From: Paramacrobiotus metropolitanus
Taxonomy: Eukaryota > Tardigrada > Eutardigrada > Parachela > Macrobiotidae
Direction: 5' to 3'
Assembly: GCF_019649055.1 (NCBI RefSeq)
Contig: NW_026570477.1
Coordinates: forward strand, 26,070-90,069
Length of the DNA: 64,000 nt
A program made the position numbers and the translations under genes. This document shows, in pieces, positions 1 through 10,424 of the stretch; the first letter of the stretch is position 1; every line of letters starts with the position of its first letter. The notes beneath the pieces are model-generated. The model worked only from the letters and a program-made list of their open reading frames with translations. It had not been told where the DNA came from and ran no database searches.

Positions 1-237
1 TCTAAAAGTGGTGGAAGTTTGTCTAGCGGTAACAGTAATATAGCAGGTCAAGGTGTTGCAGTCTTGTTTAACCCGGCAATGCCCGAGGTATCAAGGAATT
101 TTTTGTCGAAGTAGAAATTCATACCATAGAATAACAATAATATAATGAACTGAAATTATTTTGTTCAAAGTTTTTGCTGCAGTAATTTTAAAATTTGAAG
201 GGTAGGTGGAAATTCTACCGCTTGGGCATTGACGATA
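1..237. other. non-coding, nothing recognised
   Basis: AT-rich DNA with no coding signal, repeat or RNA gene that I can support. Confidence 0.4.
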
Positions 238-397
238 TACTGTAGCCGCCCGCACAAGTTGCTCCACTGGCAGTTCCGATTGTTGCTTTCCTCCTGCACA
301 CGCTGCGCTGAACAGCGAGCAATGTGTGTGCAATTTGCACAGTTCAATTATTCGTATACCTCGCTCTGGGGAACAACTTGTGCGGGCGGCTACAGTA
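238..397. mobile_element. 160-bp MITE with 24-bp perfect TIRs
   Basis: The left end TACTGTAGCCGCCCGCAC continues through AAGTTG at 261. It is matched base for base by the reverse complement ending in GGCTACAGTA at 397. The interior has no open frame. The outer TA on each side fits a TA target duplication, as in Tc1/mariner-type MITEs. The termini resemble the MITE at 29,761-29,901. There is no transposase inside, so the element would be non-autonomous. The superfamily is inferred from TA and the ends only. Confidence 0.8.
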
Positions 398-799
398 CAA
401 TACGTACGGTGTGGGCAAGGTGGTTGCCGGTGCGACACCACACCAATTCCGCTGTACACAGCGTTGTGGCTACTTGACCTAGTCGAATCAACCTGGCTGT
501 GGTAGCTGTTTACAATAGTTAGCTTATACAGTTTAATTTATCATGAAAAGATTCATGGTTGAATTTGTAGTCAAAAAAATGTGTCATTTCCGGTCAGTAG
601 GCAACAGGGTCATGGTGGGCTGCGCTAGTTTACATGTGCACAACACTGATCACAGCCAGCCATACTTATGGATAGCAAACAGGTCATCCTTTATAAGATC
701 TAAGAGAAAATCGAACCATTTTAGTTTGTCGTAGACAAAGCATGCGATTTTATGTTACAACCGCTGATGTGATTGTTACCTCCTGTTTGTGTTCTCTCG
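398..799. other. intergenic, nothing recognised
   Basis: Short random open frames only. No homology, repeat or RNA gene seen. Confidence 0.4.
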
Positions 800-905
800 A
801 TGTTGTTCAGTTCTCTCGATGTTCAATGTTGTTCAGCTGTCTGAAGCCCTGAGGGGGCAACTGCTCCGTTGCAAGGACAATAAACTTCGTTATTATTATT
901 ATTTC
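800..905 (+). repeat. probable non-LTR retrotransposon 3' tail
   Basis: A short GC-richer stretch ends in GGACAATAAACTTCG followed by (TTA)n. An AATAAA-type signal and a simple trinucleotide tail are usual at 3' ends of CR1/jockey-like LINEs and their SINEs. A directly repeated phrase (TGTTCAGTTCTCTCGATGTT-like) sits at its start. No coding sequence is left, so this rests on the tail pattern alone. Confidence 0.35.
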
Positions 906-1340
906 TGTGTGGAAGCTGCAACCAAACCGTGGATTCAAATCCTACGCTATGTCTACGAGAAACTTCGGATGCGTCGATATTTTCTTAAATCTTATAAATA
1001 ACAACTTATTTTGGTATCAAAATTCTTGAAATAATTTTCTCTTTCGTTTGAGATGTCGGTCAACGGTTTTTGTTGGGAAATGCGCATGGTGCAAGTGCTA
1101 ATGTCAGCAGGCCAATGGCCAGTCAAAACTTTGGTTGTTTCGGTACAGAACAGTTCCTGGTTGCGCGCGTTTCGTGATTACATGAGCGTTAGATAATTTT
1201 GATGTCCACTGTAATATGAGGAGCCGACCTGCTATCTTATTGGGCTGTCCTCATATTGTCATACATACCGAAGGTATTAGCGGGCTGCCGGTGCCCCAAC
1301 GCGTTGGACTTTATCACACATTTGTTTAGTCTGGAGTCTG
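906..1340. other. intergenic, nothing recognised
   Basis: No coding, RNA or repeat signal that I can support. Confidence 0.4.
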
Positions 1341-1374
1341 GAGCGTCACCTGGAGCGTTGCTCCAATGTATGGA

Positions 1375-1965
1375 GCGGTGCGCCTGTGTCCACGCTGAAG
1401 CCACTGGCTGTCGCGCAAAGAAAAGCTATTCGAGCTATTGCCGACTATGCTGAAGTGTCCACCACCGACCTGAAAATGAAGCAATACGAGATTGCGCCAT
1501 TGTTTGCGCGATGAAAACACCAGAAGCGACGTGGTTGTACAAAATTCTGCACCCGGAGACGTTCCAAGTGCCCCGTTACCTCAGCGAAATGACCATCGTA
1601 AAGCAGCATGCCAAACCGTAGAGCCTTCGAAGCGGAAACAGGACCTTCATCGAAGGACGGGGAAGGACAAGGACGGGGAAGTCCACGTTGGCGTGGAGGC
1701 TGAACAACACTATGAGCCAGCTAACCGAGGCCGGAAACGGCATTCTTAGTAGCAGTTCACTTGCTGTTTTTCGTAATGCATTGGAGCATGTTATCATTAC
1801 TTAACTGCCTTCCTTTTCTTAGTACTTCTCTTTGCATTAGTGGCTTTTGCTCTAATTTCATTACGATGCCTGTTTTTAAGCCAGGTTTAAATTCCCTGCT
1901 AGATTTCGATCCTAGCTTTTAATGGGTTACCTGCTTGCCGTACAATAAACAATAAACAATAGCAT
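1375..1965 (+). pseudogene. LINE reverse transcriptase C-terminal relic with 3' tail
   Basis: One frame near 1,389-1,518 reads PLAVAQRKAIRAIADYAEV and then EIAPLF. This matches the region downstream of the RT core in jockey/CR1-type LINEs (a pL..lQkkaiRiI motif followed by an 'apLF' motif). After an in-frame stop at about 1,518 and a frame change, the plus strand still gives VPRYLSEM and, further on, RTRTGKSTLAWRLNNTMSQL. These resemble the family's terminal lP..L and rT..Gk.sl motifs. The relic ends in tandem AATAAAC units near 1,945-1,960, a plausible LINE tail. It is broken by stops and frameshifts and cannot be functional. The clade is not determined. Confidence 0.6.
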
Positions 1966-2439
1966 ACAGAGTACTTCCGATGTCCAGTACGAATGCCGGG
2001 TATGATAAGAAGCCGTGCCTGGATTTAACACTTATTAGGGGTCGAAAAAAGTTTTTGTTACGCGCGGGTCGACACCCCATATTAAATCGAGGAAATCAAG
2101 GGAATATGACAGAATCATCTGGCGGCTTGCATCCGAACTCATACATATACGTAAGATATGTAGGGCGAATAATGAAACATACGATGAACATCGGTACACG
2201 TTCGGCACGAAGCCGCACGATACTGTTTTTTTCACGTTTTATGCGCTAGAAGGCACTTGTTCAAGGAACCCGTGCGTTGTTCTATTCGCAGTTTGATGCT
2301 GATAAGTACATACCGCTGTCGAACAGGTATAGTAATTAACGGGGAAAATGGATACACTGTTGCGCTTATTTAAAGTGCCCAAATTTTCCGATCACTTTGA
2401 AAAGGTCTACAGTGTCAGATCATGCGGCTAACGTTCCGA
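1966..2439. other. intergenic, nothing recognised
   Basis: Two overlapping open frames on opposite strands (about 1,980-2,249) show no family features. They are probably chance. Confidence 0.35.
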
Positions 2440-2745
2440 GAAAGTTTTAGTATAGACCCACTTCTTTGCTTGCGTTCATCCCGGTAGTCCAATGCTGTCG
2501 GCAACACATCACGAAAAACCATTAGTTATTGCGTTATCCAAATCTATTTGTATTACCAGTTGAGGGTTTCCGCCGCGGGGCATAACCGCACACGGGCGCT
2601 ATCACATTTCGTTTTGTGATTGTTTCTTTGTGATTTTGTGCCGCAGTACGTCCGTTCGCGGACAATCGGTGTTGACTCATGGAACTCTCGAGTCGTGCGA
2701 TCAACAATTTACCGCGAACGATTTTGGCGGATGTTCATGGAAAAC
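2440..2745. repeat. GPCR family-1 3'-flank repeat, copy a
   Basis: This block aligns by eye with 18,100-18,400 and, inverted, with pieces at 33,380-33,480 and 32,430-32,540. Shared phrases include TCCCGGTAGTCCAATGCTGT, the segment around GTCCGTTCGCGGACAATCG and the ending CGCGAACGATTT. All copies lie beyond the 3' end of a family-1 GPCR, so I read them as part of one duplicated module. No coding function is visible. Confidence 0.65.
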
Positions 2746-2945
2746 CTTAGCAAAGAAAATCTTTAAACCTGGACACCTTGTTGAATTTCGTTCTGCTGAT
2801 TTTCTTTAGTTTTCCTACTTTTCTTAATTTTCCGAGTTTTCTTTGTATCATGACGTACCTCATATTTTTTTCCAACTTTCGTAAGTTTATCCATTTTCGA
2901 CCGAAGCGTAGCGAAGGTCCTCTATGTTCAGCGTTCATGAAAAAT

Positions 2946-3180
2946 GTGGTGTCTGTCGATCACCGCCACCTAATGCACACATGCGCGGTCTTCCTACTAT
3001 CACATGCACACATGCGCGCTGGCCGTATATACTCAAAGCGCTTGCAAACTGTGGTGTCTGTCGGTCACCACCACGTAATGCACACATGAGCGGCCTCCCT
3101 ACTATCAGATGCACCCATGCGCGCATACAGACATACTCAGGGCGCTTGCAGACCGCGGTGTCCGTCGGTGAACGCCACGA
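2946..3180. repeat. 105-bp minisatellite, about 2.2 copies
   Basis: The phrase GTGGTGTCTGTCGATCACC starts at about 2,946 and recurs with small changes at about 3,051 and 3,156, a period of 105 bp. Each full unit also holds TAATGCACACATG and a GGCGCTTGCA-like ending. Open frames here on both strands are a by-product of the repeat. It sits in the spacer 3' of GPCR 1a. Confidence 0.8.
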
Positions 3181-4289
3181 ACGTCGGTGTAAAATGTGAT
3201 ATGTGGCATCCATAGGCCACCGTCCCTCTTTATAAAGTGTCCGAAGGCGCGGTAGCTGTATGCAGATGCAATTGCTGTTTTGCCTATTGACGTTTCAGAG
3301 ATATATTTCTCTGAAATATGTAATTCTAAGTTTTCATTTTGCGTTCCTGTTTTTACACCATACCGGTCCATACGTAAACGATTGCATTGGCTCATCGGTC
3401 ACCACCACCCTACTTGAAAACCTTAAAGGTGCAAGTCAGTTTATACTTGTGGCTTGCGACAACCATGAGTTCTTTTTTTGGTTACCTATACAGCAGTATC
3501 CTTCTACCATTACACAATTTGCTGCTAAAATAACTCTGAATGCTTGAACCGCTCCATGAATTTGAATACACAGCCCGGAAGTACGTAACAACTGCTCAGT
3601 GGCACAAGCGCAATACCGGCATGGGCAAGCTATCAAACCGCATTACAATCACTTGGTGTAGAAAACTAGCTGTGGTTGTTAACCACATTATGGCACGAGC
3701 GCGGGCGCCAATACCACTGATTAGTGGTACTGGGTTTGTGGAATTGGAAAAGTAAGCCGTGACGCTCTTCGTGGCGTCAGACAAATTTATGCTCTTGACG
3801 ATCAGTTAATTGCAGCAACTCGCGCTTCGCGCTCGGTGCAAACGAGCAAGTATTTCGTCGGGAAGTTACCGTCATCTACTCGAATGGTAACCGGGTAAAA
3901 CAAACAATACTTGAAGATACCCGATTCGTCAAAGGTGAAATTTGGAAACTGCATTAAACGTCTAGAAAACGTCTACAGAAAACGTTGTCAAGAAAACGGC
4001 TACAGATGGTGAACTCATGCATCCGTCGGCAGTTGCCGTAACTGAGACAGCAATAATTTTCCTCGAAGTAGGCTTTGGAGAAATTTTTCAATAAGCCCGG
4101 CAAAAATGACTCTTCCAAAATTTTTGCCATGTTCCGAGAACAGCGGATTATTTATATGTCAGGGAGACCTCACCGTGACTTATCTTTGCATACTTCATAA
4201 TCGTATAAATTTGCCGCTACGCTTCGGTCATGCAGTGCCCGCCAGAAGCGAGTGCACTTTCCTAGTTCTTACTTTTTTTGTTTCTTTGT
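3181..4289. other. intergenic, nothing recognised
   Basis: Short open frames on both strands with no motif or paralogue. No RNA gene seen. Confidence 0.4.
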
Positions 4290-4621
4290 CTTCTTAAGCT
4301 TCTTAGTGCGTTTCTTAGAGATTTTTCAACACAACTGCGACTACTTGCCTTACATGTAGAGATTTTTTGTGATACTGTATACAGATACTTATATATCGAC
4401 GACACTTACACCAATATGAACGATATACGTAATATATGCTTTTTATAACAGTTTTCAGTTTTCCGGTTTTCATTACCAATCTTTCAAAAACTTAAGCTAA
4501 AGCAAATGTAGTAAACCTTTCCATATAGTCAAATCCGTCATGGTACAACATGCACAAGAAACCAGCGAGCCAAGAGAAAATCTTTCCGCGCCGATATTTC
4601 GTGCCAATATTGGGAGTGTCT
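4290..4621. repeat. GPCR 1a immediate 3' flank
   Basis: The stretch shares CACAACTGCGACTAC, TTGCCTTACATG and CAGAGATTTT-like phrases with 18,840-19,100 (3' of GPCR 1b). Inverted counterparts lie at about 32,040-32,180 (3' of GPCR 1c). It probably holds the 3' UTR and downstream DNA copied with the gene. Confidence 0.6.
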
Positions 4622-6156
4622 TTAAGGAGCCATAAGAGCACGCCCCCTCGGGGCGGCACTTTTATCCCACCACTTTAGAATGACAGAACGAAGATTGCTT
4701 AATGACAGCGCAAAAACAATGGGATCCAAGATAGCCTGCATCGGATACAAAAACAGGGCTGCTTTCTTCAACTGGATTAAACTGGAGCTGACGCTCATAA
4801 AACCGGCCTCCATAAAACCGTCCAGTGTAAAGTATAGTTGAGCAGGGGCCCAGCATATCGCTATACTACACGTCAGCAGCGTCAGGATCAGGAAAGGGCG
4901 AACGGAGCCGTCGTTCTTGTGGCTGGTAGCGGTTGTTGGCTGGCTGCTTGCTGGTGCTATCTGTAGAATAGTAACCTTTGTATATTGCCTTTGTAAGTAT
5001 AGCTGCTTCACAAAATGTGCTGAAGTCTGTACTGTAAGTTCAACACCGCGCTCACGCAAAACTGAACGTACAAATTTGTCAGGAAATATTTTGCGCGCAT
5101 CAAAACAGCGAAAACCACTAACGCCGCACACCATACTACGGCGCGCCACGCCACGCTGTTCACTCTTTACATGAATCAGGCATGGCTAGTACACCCCAAA
5201 TCTGGGTTTAAAAATGAATATCGAGAGAATTCTATCGATTACAACAATAATTGTAAAAATAGTTAAAAACTGTAAAGTATAATATTGGAGGTGGAATATA
5301 CAGCATTGCAATACAAAGCATAATTATTCATCGTTCTTGTAATGTAGTGGCCACCATTCAACTGCCAACGGTACACACAGTATGCACTAGCTGTAGCTTT
5401 ACGTGTTACATTTCCGGACAGCCTTGTACGTACTTTGTTAGAGTTAGCCTGGTTATGGGATCCGTCGATCGGCATCGGCGATGCTGTAGATGCTGCAGTT
5501 CTCGCCCGCCGCCGGCGAAGAAATTTGTACAGAATGTAGGGATAAGAAAACAGTACTATTACCACGGGCAAATTAAACGCCACCATGTCAGTTGCAAGTG
5601 CATACACCGTCTGTTCAGCCGCGTTTAAATAGCAGCCAAACTCTCCCGGTGCCGGCCGATAGTACAATTCGTCGATTAGGAAAATGGGAAAGCATACGAT
5701 ATGCACATACGCTACCATGCCGACCGCAAGCAGACACGCCACTTTAGTGTTGTGCCGATTCCGGTAAGACAACGGAAAGGTCAGCGCCCACAGACGATTG
5801 ACGGTGATGAGAACGTGCATGTGCATTGCCACGCCGGCCATCACCCAGATACAGTAAATGAATAAACTGCAGGTCCCTCTGGGCATCCACCAGCGCCCGT
5901 ACAGCGCCTCCAGAATCTCCGATGGATATACCCCAACAGCGAAGAATACATTTGTTGACAGAAGCCCAATGAGATACACGTTAAATCCGGTGCGCAACGT
6001 TTTGTGTCGAACAAGGAAAAGCAGCATGGACACATTGAGAACAAGTTGCAGAATGAACCAGATCAAGCTGGAAACCGCCGGGTAATTCCAGTCGGCAGTC
6101 GACGGGACGGCGGCAACGGAAGCGTTTGTCGTGATATTATTTAACGTAGCGTTCAT
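4622..6156 (-). CDS. rhodopsin-like GPCR, family 1 copy a (two exons)
   Basis: Predicted 353-aa seven-transmembrane receptor of unknown ligand. Exon 1 (6,156-5,434) carries three N-glycosylation sequons in the N-terminus and TM1-TM5. Exon 2 (4,960-4,622) carries TM6-TM7 and the tail. The intron is 5,433-4,961, with donor AAA|GTACGT and acceptor CTACAG|, both in phase 0. Class A marks are visible: a cysteine before TM3 (GTCSL) and one in ECL2 (GCYL) for a disulfide, CWAP in TM6, and DPIVFA in TM7 where NPxxY is usual. The DRY position reads NRLW. The start is the first ATG in frame (MNATLNN); longer versions use only TTG. It is about 75-80% identical by eye to copies 1b and 1c. Upstream and downstream DNA is also shared, so the duplicated unit is gene plus flanks. 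Receptor class is secure, ligand and role unknown. Confidence 0.88.
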
Positions 6157-7141
6157 GTTGCAACTCAAAACTGATATACGTACTTGGCTTCAAAAATGCG
6201 GTGAACTGGAGTCTGGAGCGACGGTGCACTCGTTGGCTGCTTCAGCTTTACTCGCGATTGTGACGCCAAAGTGAAACTGACCGTTAATACTGTATACACA
6301 CGAGTTTATGAGACCGAAGTTAATGATCCTGTGCCGTCGCATGTTGGCTGGCACTCATCCAACGGCACAGTCACAGGAATTCAAGAAAGTTCCACAATCA
6401 ATTTAAACGAGAGTCGGAGACAGCATCAGCTGGGGCTTTCTTCATGAGATTACAGTTTCCGCTTGCCGAGTGAGATAGATGTCCGGTGGCGGAGCAACAT
6501 ACACTTTCCCCCAGGCGGTATATATGGAACGTTTCGTACCAAAGAAAAAAACTGGAACGTTTTTTTCCTTCTTGTAGTCACTGTAGTCATCTGTAGGCAA
6601 CCTTTAGACACCCTGTAAAGAACCTGTATACATCCTAAGAAAACCTAAGAAACCAGGTGACTACAGTATGTCTACAGGGTGTTCTACGGGCTGTCTACAG
6701 ATGACTACCGGTGTATACAGACAGAGCATCGAGCTGAATTTAAGAAAGGCTACCTGTATACAGCGATAGACATCCGTAGACAACCTGTAGACACGTTGTA
6801 GACACGCTGTATACATCCTAAGAAACCATGTGACTACCGATAGGTCTACAGGGTGTCTACAGCTTGTATACAGATGTCTACTGTGACTACAAGAAGAGAA
6901 AAAAACGATTCACTTTTTTTCTTTGGTACGAAACGTGCCACAGGTGTATACAGGCGGATAAATACACCTGAAGAATGCCGGTAATTGGACCTTGTTAAAA
7001 GCTATCTGCTTGAGACACGAACAGATTATGGAAGCAGGTGCAATGCTGCAGACTGTTATAAACGAAAATCCTCTACACTAAAAATTTGGGTATTTAAATA
7101 ATTAGAAAATTATGATGACAGTTTAGTACTGTATCTCGCTT
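6157..7141. repeat. GPCR 1a 5' flank with inserted MITE
   Basis: The stretch upstream of the start shares phrases with the 5' flanks of copies 1b (20,934-21,300) and 1c (inverted, 29,700-30,377), and with an orphan copy at 17,346-17,610. Examples are ACAGGAATTCAAGAA, GATGTCCGGTGGCGGAGCAA and AATGCTGCAGA. It probably contains the promoter and 5' UTR. A MITE has inserted at 6,529-6,936, with empty-site counterparts in 1c and the orphan flank. Confidence 0.65.
6529..6936. mobile_element. 408-bp foldback MITE in the GPCR 1a 5' flank
   Basis: Both ends read AACGTTTCGTACCAAAG or ACGTTTCGTACCAAAG inwards. They continue through an A-run, a T-run and CTTCTTGTAGTCAC as imperfect inverted arms of about 55 bp. 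The interior is built of degenerate TCTACAGGGTGTCTACAG and CTGTAGACA units in both orientations, so most of it can fold back. CAGGCGG occurs just outside both ends, a possible target duplication. The homologous position in the 5' flank of GPCR 1c and at 17,400 lacks the insert. No transposase inside. Confidence 0.75.
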
Positions 7142-7238
7142 GCAGGTTTAAGTATAACAAGTATCTTTAACTGTCATAGGTAGTGCAACAGTTGCACTAC
7201 CTATGACAGTTAAAGATACTTGTTATACCTAAACCTGC
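7142..7238. repeat. 97-bp near-perfect palindrome
   Basis: Two 48-nt arms meet at a single central base (7,190). The sequence around it is GTGCAACAGTTGCAC and only one mismatch is visible. A transcript would form a long hairpin with practically no loop. The arms include the start of phrases seen once in the inverted GPCR 1c flank (TTATACCTAAACC), so one arm is probably original and the other copied from it. Confidence 0.85.
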
Positions 7239-7385
7239 ACTGCAACAGCTCTGTAATCTGCAGCAAAGAAACCAAAATTCGCGTCGCCCGAAATGTAATG
7301 TGGCCGAAATAATCGGCGTCCGAGCTGAACGAATGCCGAAAAGCTTTGGCCGAAATGAACGGGAAAACGGCCAAAGTGATCGGTA

Positions 7386-7502
7386 GCCACAAACAGCAAA
7401 GACTGGAGTAGAATAAGCCTTGTGGAATTAATAATTGACGTCGACTGTCTCTGTTGTGCTGCTTCGATTTTATAATAAAGTATTTTCGTCATTATTATTG
7501 CG
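7386..7502 (+). repeat. dispersed repeat with ATT-tail, copy 1
   Basis: Shares AGCAAAGACTGGAGTAGAAT, GTCGACTGTCTCTGTTGTGC and TTTATAATAAAGTATTTTCG plus the TCATTATTATTG tail with 23,883-23,975. The AATAAA motif followed by an ATT tail suggests the 3' end of a LINE or SINE family. No coding part remains. Confidence 0.7.
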
Positions 7503-8652
7503 CATAAGCAGTGTGGCGCGGCGCGCCGTGGTATAGAGTTTTGTGTAGCCAACGCATTTATATTTTTCACTGTACCGATACGCAGAAAATTATTAGACAG
7601 GATTGTATTTTCCGCTATAAGTGCCAACGGGAAGTGGGTCGGAGACATTCGTTTCTGCGCAGGTGGCTTCCGCTCGGAATTGTAGCATTATTTTCAATAA
7701 AATTCCGCACCCGGGCGTAAGTGTCGGGTCATATTCAAGGAAATCAGATTCTGCCCTTGTTAAAACCCCAGGTTACGTTGATTCGAGCGCCCCCTGGATC
7801 AACCGGCTTAATGCGGACTTACGGCGCACCTCCATCATTAACGCAAGATTATGTTCGGGTGGCAATGGCTATCCGGTAAACAACTGGAAGGATGTCCGGC
7901 TTATTCTTCGAATACCTCAAGGCGTAAAATGTCCCAATGTTCAACATCTTATTTCCATCCAACTACAAACGGTAATTGCGTACGACCATAACAAAATTGC
8001 TCAGTAGTTAATATGACCTATCAAGGTTTTAAAGCAAAGGCTGATGTAGGGTACGCTTAATTATAATGTCGCATTTTGATTCTGACACGTCGCATGATGG
8101 ACAGCAGAGAGCGGCCATTTCCGCTTTCTCCATATCCCATCCATCTCTTATCCTTTAAGTTTTTAACCGTTTTTTAAACTACCGTTTTTTGTTAGTCCAC
8201 ATTCACTCCACATGTACAAATTTGGGCTCAATACAAAGCTCCTTACTGTTAGCAGCTACCCTACCGGAACAGCGCCAGTCTCAGTATTCCGTAAATTACT
8301 TATGCACTAATATGCAGAATGGATTTCAGTTTTCAAAGTAAACGGTTAGACTGAAAATATATGCAAGCGGAAAAAAATTCGGCTTTGTGATTAGTGCATT
8401 AACACTTCGTTGACTACGAGTTTTCAGCAACGAGGCTGACTTTCTTGGTGGAAGCCACCAGAAGCATACCATTGGTCAGTAAAATCTGCTAGCCAGTCGT
8501 TTTCTCTATTTTAATGACGTTTGACCAATTGCAGAAGTTGATAAGACAAAAGAAACAGTGTAGCGAGACATGAGGCATGTGCGCCAGATTTACTTGCGAT
8601 GAAAGAAAGACAGGCACTAATCAAGCAGTAAATGCAACGAAATGCAATAAAC
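7503..8652. other. intergenic with one unassigned open frame
   Basis: A 128-codon plus-strand open frame (7,621-8,007) starts with ATG, has no recognised motif, and could be chance or a transposon scrap. Nothing else is visible to 8,652. Confidence 0.3.
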
Positions 8653-8759
8653 TACTGTGTTGTCGAGTCAACTTTGCACCTTTTCGCACAGTGAGTTATA
8701 TGCTAATCGGATACGACTCACTGTACAAAAAGGTTCCAAGTTGACTCAACAACACAGTA
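8653..8759. mobile_element. 107-bp hairpin MITE beside the piggyBac gene
   Basis: The left arm TACTGTGTTGTCGAGTCAAC pairs with the right arm GTTGACTCAACAACACAGTA. The arms run about 44 bp each with a few mismatches and a short AT-rich loop around 8,700. It ends 1 bp before the stop codon of the piggyBac transposase relic, so it may be a subterminal repeat of that element rather than an independent insertion. The TACTG...CAGTA ends resemble the other TA-flanked MITEs here. Confidence 0.7.
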
Positions 8760-8760
8760 T

Positions 8761-9172
8761 TCATTCCATGCAATCAGGGCACACGTTGAACAAGTGATCG
8801 TAACAACAGGGCGTCTGGCAAACTTTGCAGCGCTTCTTCGTTTTGTTGTCTCTCTTCTTTTCCGCATTCAAGCAGGGCAGACAGCGCTGGGAACTGTTGA
8901 CTTGAACATCTGCGTCTACTGCCAGTGTCCCATTGTCCAGTGGTCCAATAATTTGATTTACCACCTCTCGATAACGCGGCAGAATTTTATTTTGAGCTCT
9001 TTTTGCCGCCAAATGCCGACTTACAAGGGAATACGCCAAAGTCTTCAAAAATTCCCTGCGTGGTGATTTGGCAAATTGTGGCATTTCTGAATACACGACG
9101 AAAGCGTTGATGGCTGAGATGTCGATAATGTTGTAGTAAACACTCATTGGCCATCGTCTGGTGATTCTTTTT
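8761..9172 (-). pseudogene. piggyBac-like transposase, C-terminal part
   Basis: The minus strand encodes the end of a piggyBac (DDE_Tnp_1_7) transposase. It has the TRRWPM motif, an IIDISAINAFVVY segment typical of the end of the catalytic fold, and then a cysteine-rich tail (CLPC, CKVCQTPCC, CPDC) matching the zinc-binding C-terminal domain of piggyBac proteins. The frame ends in TGA at 8,763-8,761. At 9,172/9,173 it stops abruptly because the Ngaro-like element begins. The protein continues from 14,183 upward on the far side. Neither half is functional alone. Confidence 0.85.
9023..9172. repeat. 150-bp flank duplication, left copy
   Basis: This piggyBac coding stretch from ACAAGGGAATACGCC to GATTCTTTTT is repeated at 14,034-14,183 on the other side of the Ngaro element with at least one substitution (GTAGTAAACAC versus GTAGTAAGCAC). 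It behaves like a very long target-site duplication. Confidence 0.9.
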
Positions 9173-9383
9173 GAGAAAGATTTGTCTGTCCAGACAAATC
9201 TGCTTATAACCGACAGAGAATGCCATGTCCTGATTGCTGTTCTGTCACATCCTTGCTCGACAATGGATGACCCAACATTCGGAGATGGCCATACCGGACA
9301 TAACCCACTATATATAACTTGCATGTATCTTTCATTAGCTGCTGTGTTTAATTCAATGTCTGCGTGCACTCTAAAATTTTCTT
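9173..9383 (+). repeat. split direct repeat A1
   Basis: 211 bp starting GAGAAAGATTTGTCTGTCC and ending AAAATTTTCTT, nearly identical to A2 at 13,700-13,910. It opens with an 11-bp-arm palindrome (9,178-9,201, AGATTTGTCTG / CAGACAAATCT). Such a site could be where the recombinase binds when circles integrate. A TATATA stretch at about 9,309-9,315 may serve as promoter for the element. Confidence 0.88.
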
Positions 9384-9432
9384 GAATTTATCTAAGATTT
9401 TGTCAGGTGACCTTTCGGTTTTCACTGTCGTA

Positions 9433-10422
9433 ATGGATCGGAATCAGTTGAAAGCACTCACCATTCCTAAACGTAAAGAGAGGTTAATCTTTTTGGAAAA
9501 GCGAAGCGATGGCCTTAAAGATGCCCTTGTCGACCGCTTGTTTTCTGCGTTGAAAGCAAATCCAGATTGTCTTAAAGACTTCACCGAAGTTCCCACAGCT
9601 ACCGTCGCATCGGAAGAAACCACCAAAAAAGTGGATGATGACACCGTGCCACGGCTAGAGTTGTCCTGTGGGGATATCGACGACATTACCACTACCGTTT
9701 CCATTACACCGGAAACCATTGCGGAACTAAAGAAACAGGGAGTCCGAACCATTGAAGATTTGGATTATTTGAGCCAGGATGATCTGCGCACCATCGTGAA
9801 ACCGATCGTGGACTACAACAAGCTCCGCGCCCACTTATTTGGAAAAGCAGATGAGAAGAAATTAGCTGATAAGCCACACCGTCGAAATGTGACCATTCCT
9901 GAAGAGGATGCCTCATGCGTCGTGGAGATCCAGGAACGACCAGCAGCATTCGACCGGAGCCGCTTAGATTTCACCGGGCGCCAGGCAGCACCAACTGGAC
10001 GTACGGGATATCCACCAAGTCCTTCACCGGATTTCAACCGCGCCCCCTTCCGCCCGCAATCCCGAGGTGAGTCAGTTGAGCAGGATATTACGCCAGATTT
10101 TTCGGCACAAAAACCGGCAAGATGTTTACCTCGACCGCATACTTTCGTATATTGTAAAGGTCAGTCAGGCGAAGACAAATCGAAGATAGACCCATTAGAG
10201 ATGAATTTTGATGATTTTTTGTACGGTTGCATCCAGACGATTCGCGAACTTGCTGCTAATCCAGAAAGCTATCCTATCCTGGCTGAATATTCAGAATATG
10301 TGGAATTTTTGGTTGCGAAAAAGAGAGATTATTTTCCTAGAAATATTCTAGAATTTGACAGTGAATTCGTATTCATGCGGCAAGGCATAAATGGCGGCTC
10401 AATGATTTCAACGCTTGCTTAA
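9433..10422 (+). CDS. Ngaro-like element ORF1 (gag-like)
   Basis: A 329-aa frame from the first ATG (MDRNQLKALTIPKRKERL) to a TAA at 10,420. The N-terminal 100 residues are charged and helical. A middle domain around YNKLRAHLFG is followed by a proline/arginine-rich linker and a C-terminal helical block (residues about 255-320). The position directly after A1 is that of gag in DIRS-superfamily elements. The stop is followed after two bases by the ATG of the next frame (TAAGCATG), as if re-initiation or read-through were used. Confidence 0.6.
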   Translation: MDRNQLKALTIPKRKERLIFLEKRSDGLKDALVDRLFSALKANPDCLKDFTEVPTATVASEETTKKVDDDTVPRLELSCGDIDDITTTVSITPETIAELKKQGVRTIEDLDYLSQDDLRTIVKPIVDYNKLRAHLFGKADEKKLADKPHRRNVTIPEEDASCVVEIQERPAAFDRSRLDFTGRQAAPTGRTGYPPSPSPDFNRAPFRPQSRGESVEQDITPDFSAQKPARCLPRPHTFVYCKGQSGEDKSKIDPLEMNFDDFLYGCIQTIRELAANPESYPILAEYSEYVEFLVAKKRDYFPRNILEFDSEFVFMRQGINGGSMISTLA

Positions 10423-10424
10423 GC

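Noticed and set aside
2778-3395. Overlapping open frames around the minisatellite as genes
   Set aside because: They are open on both strands only because a 105-bp unit repeats. No domain or start context.
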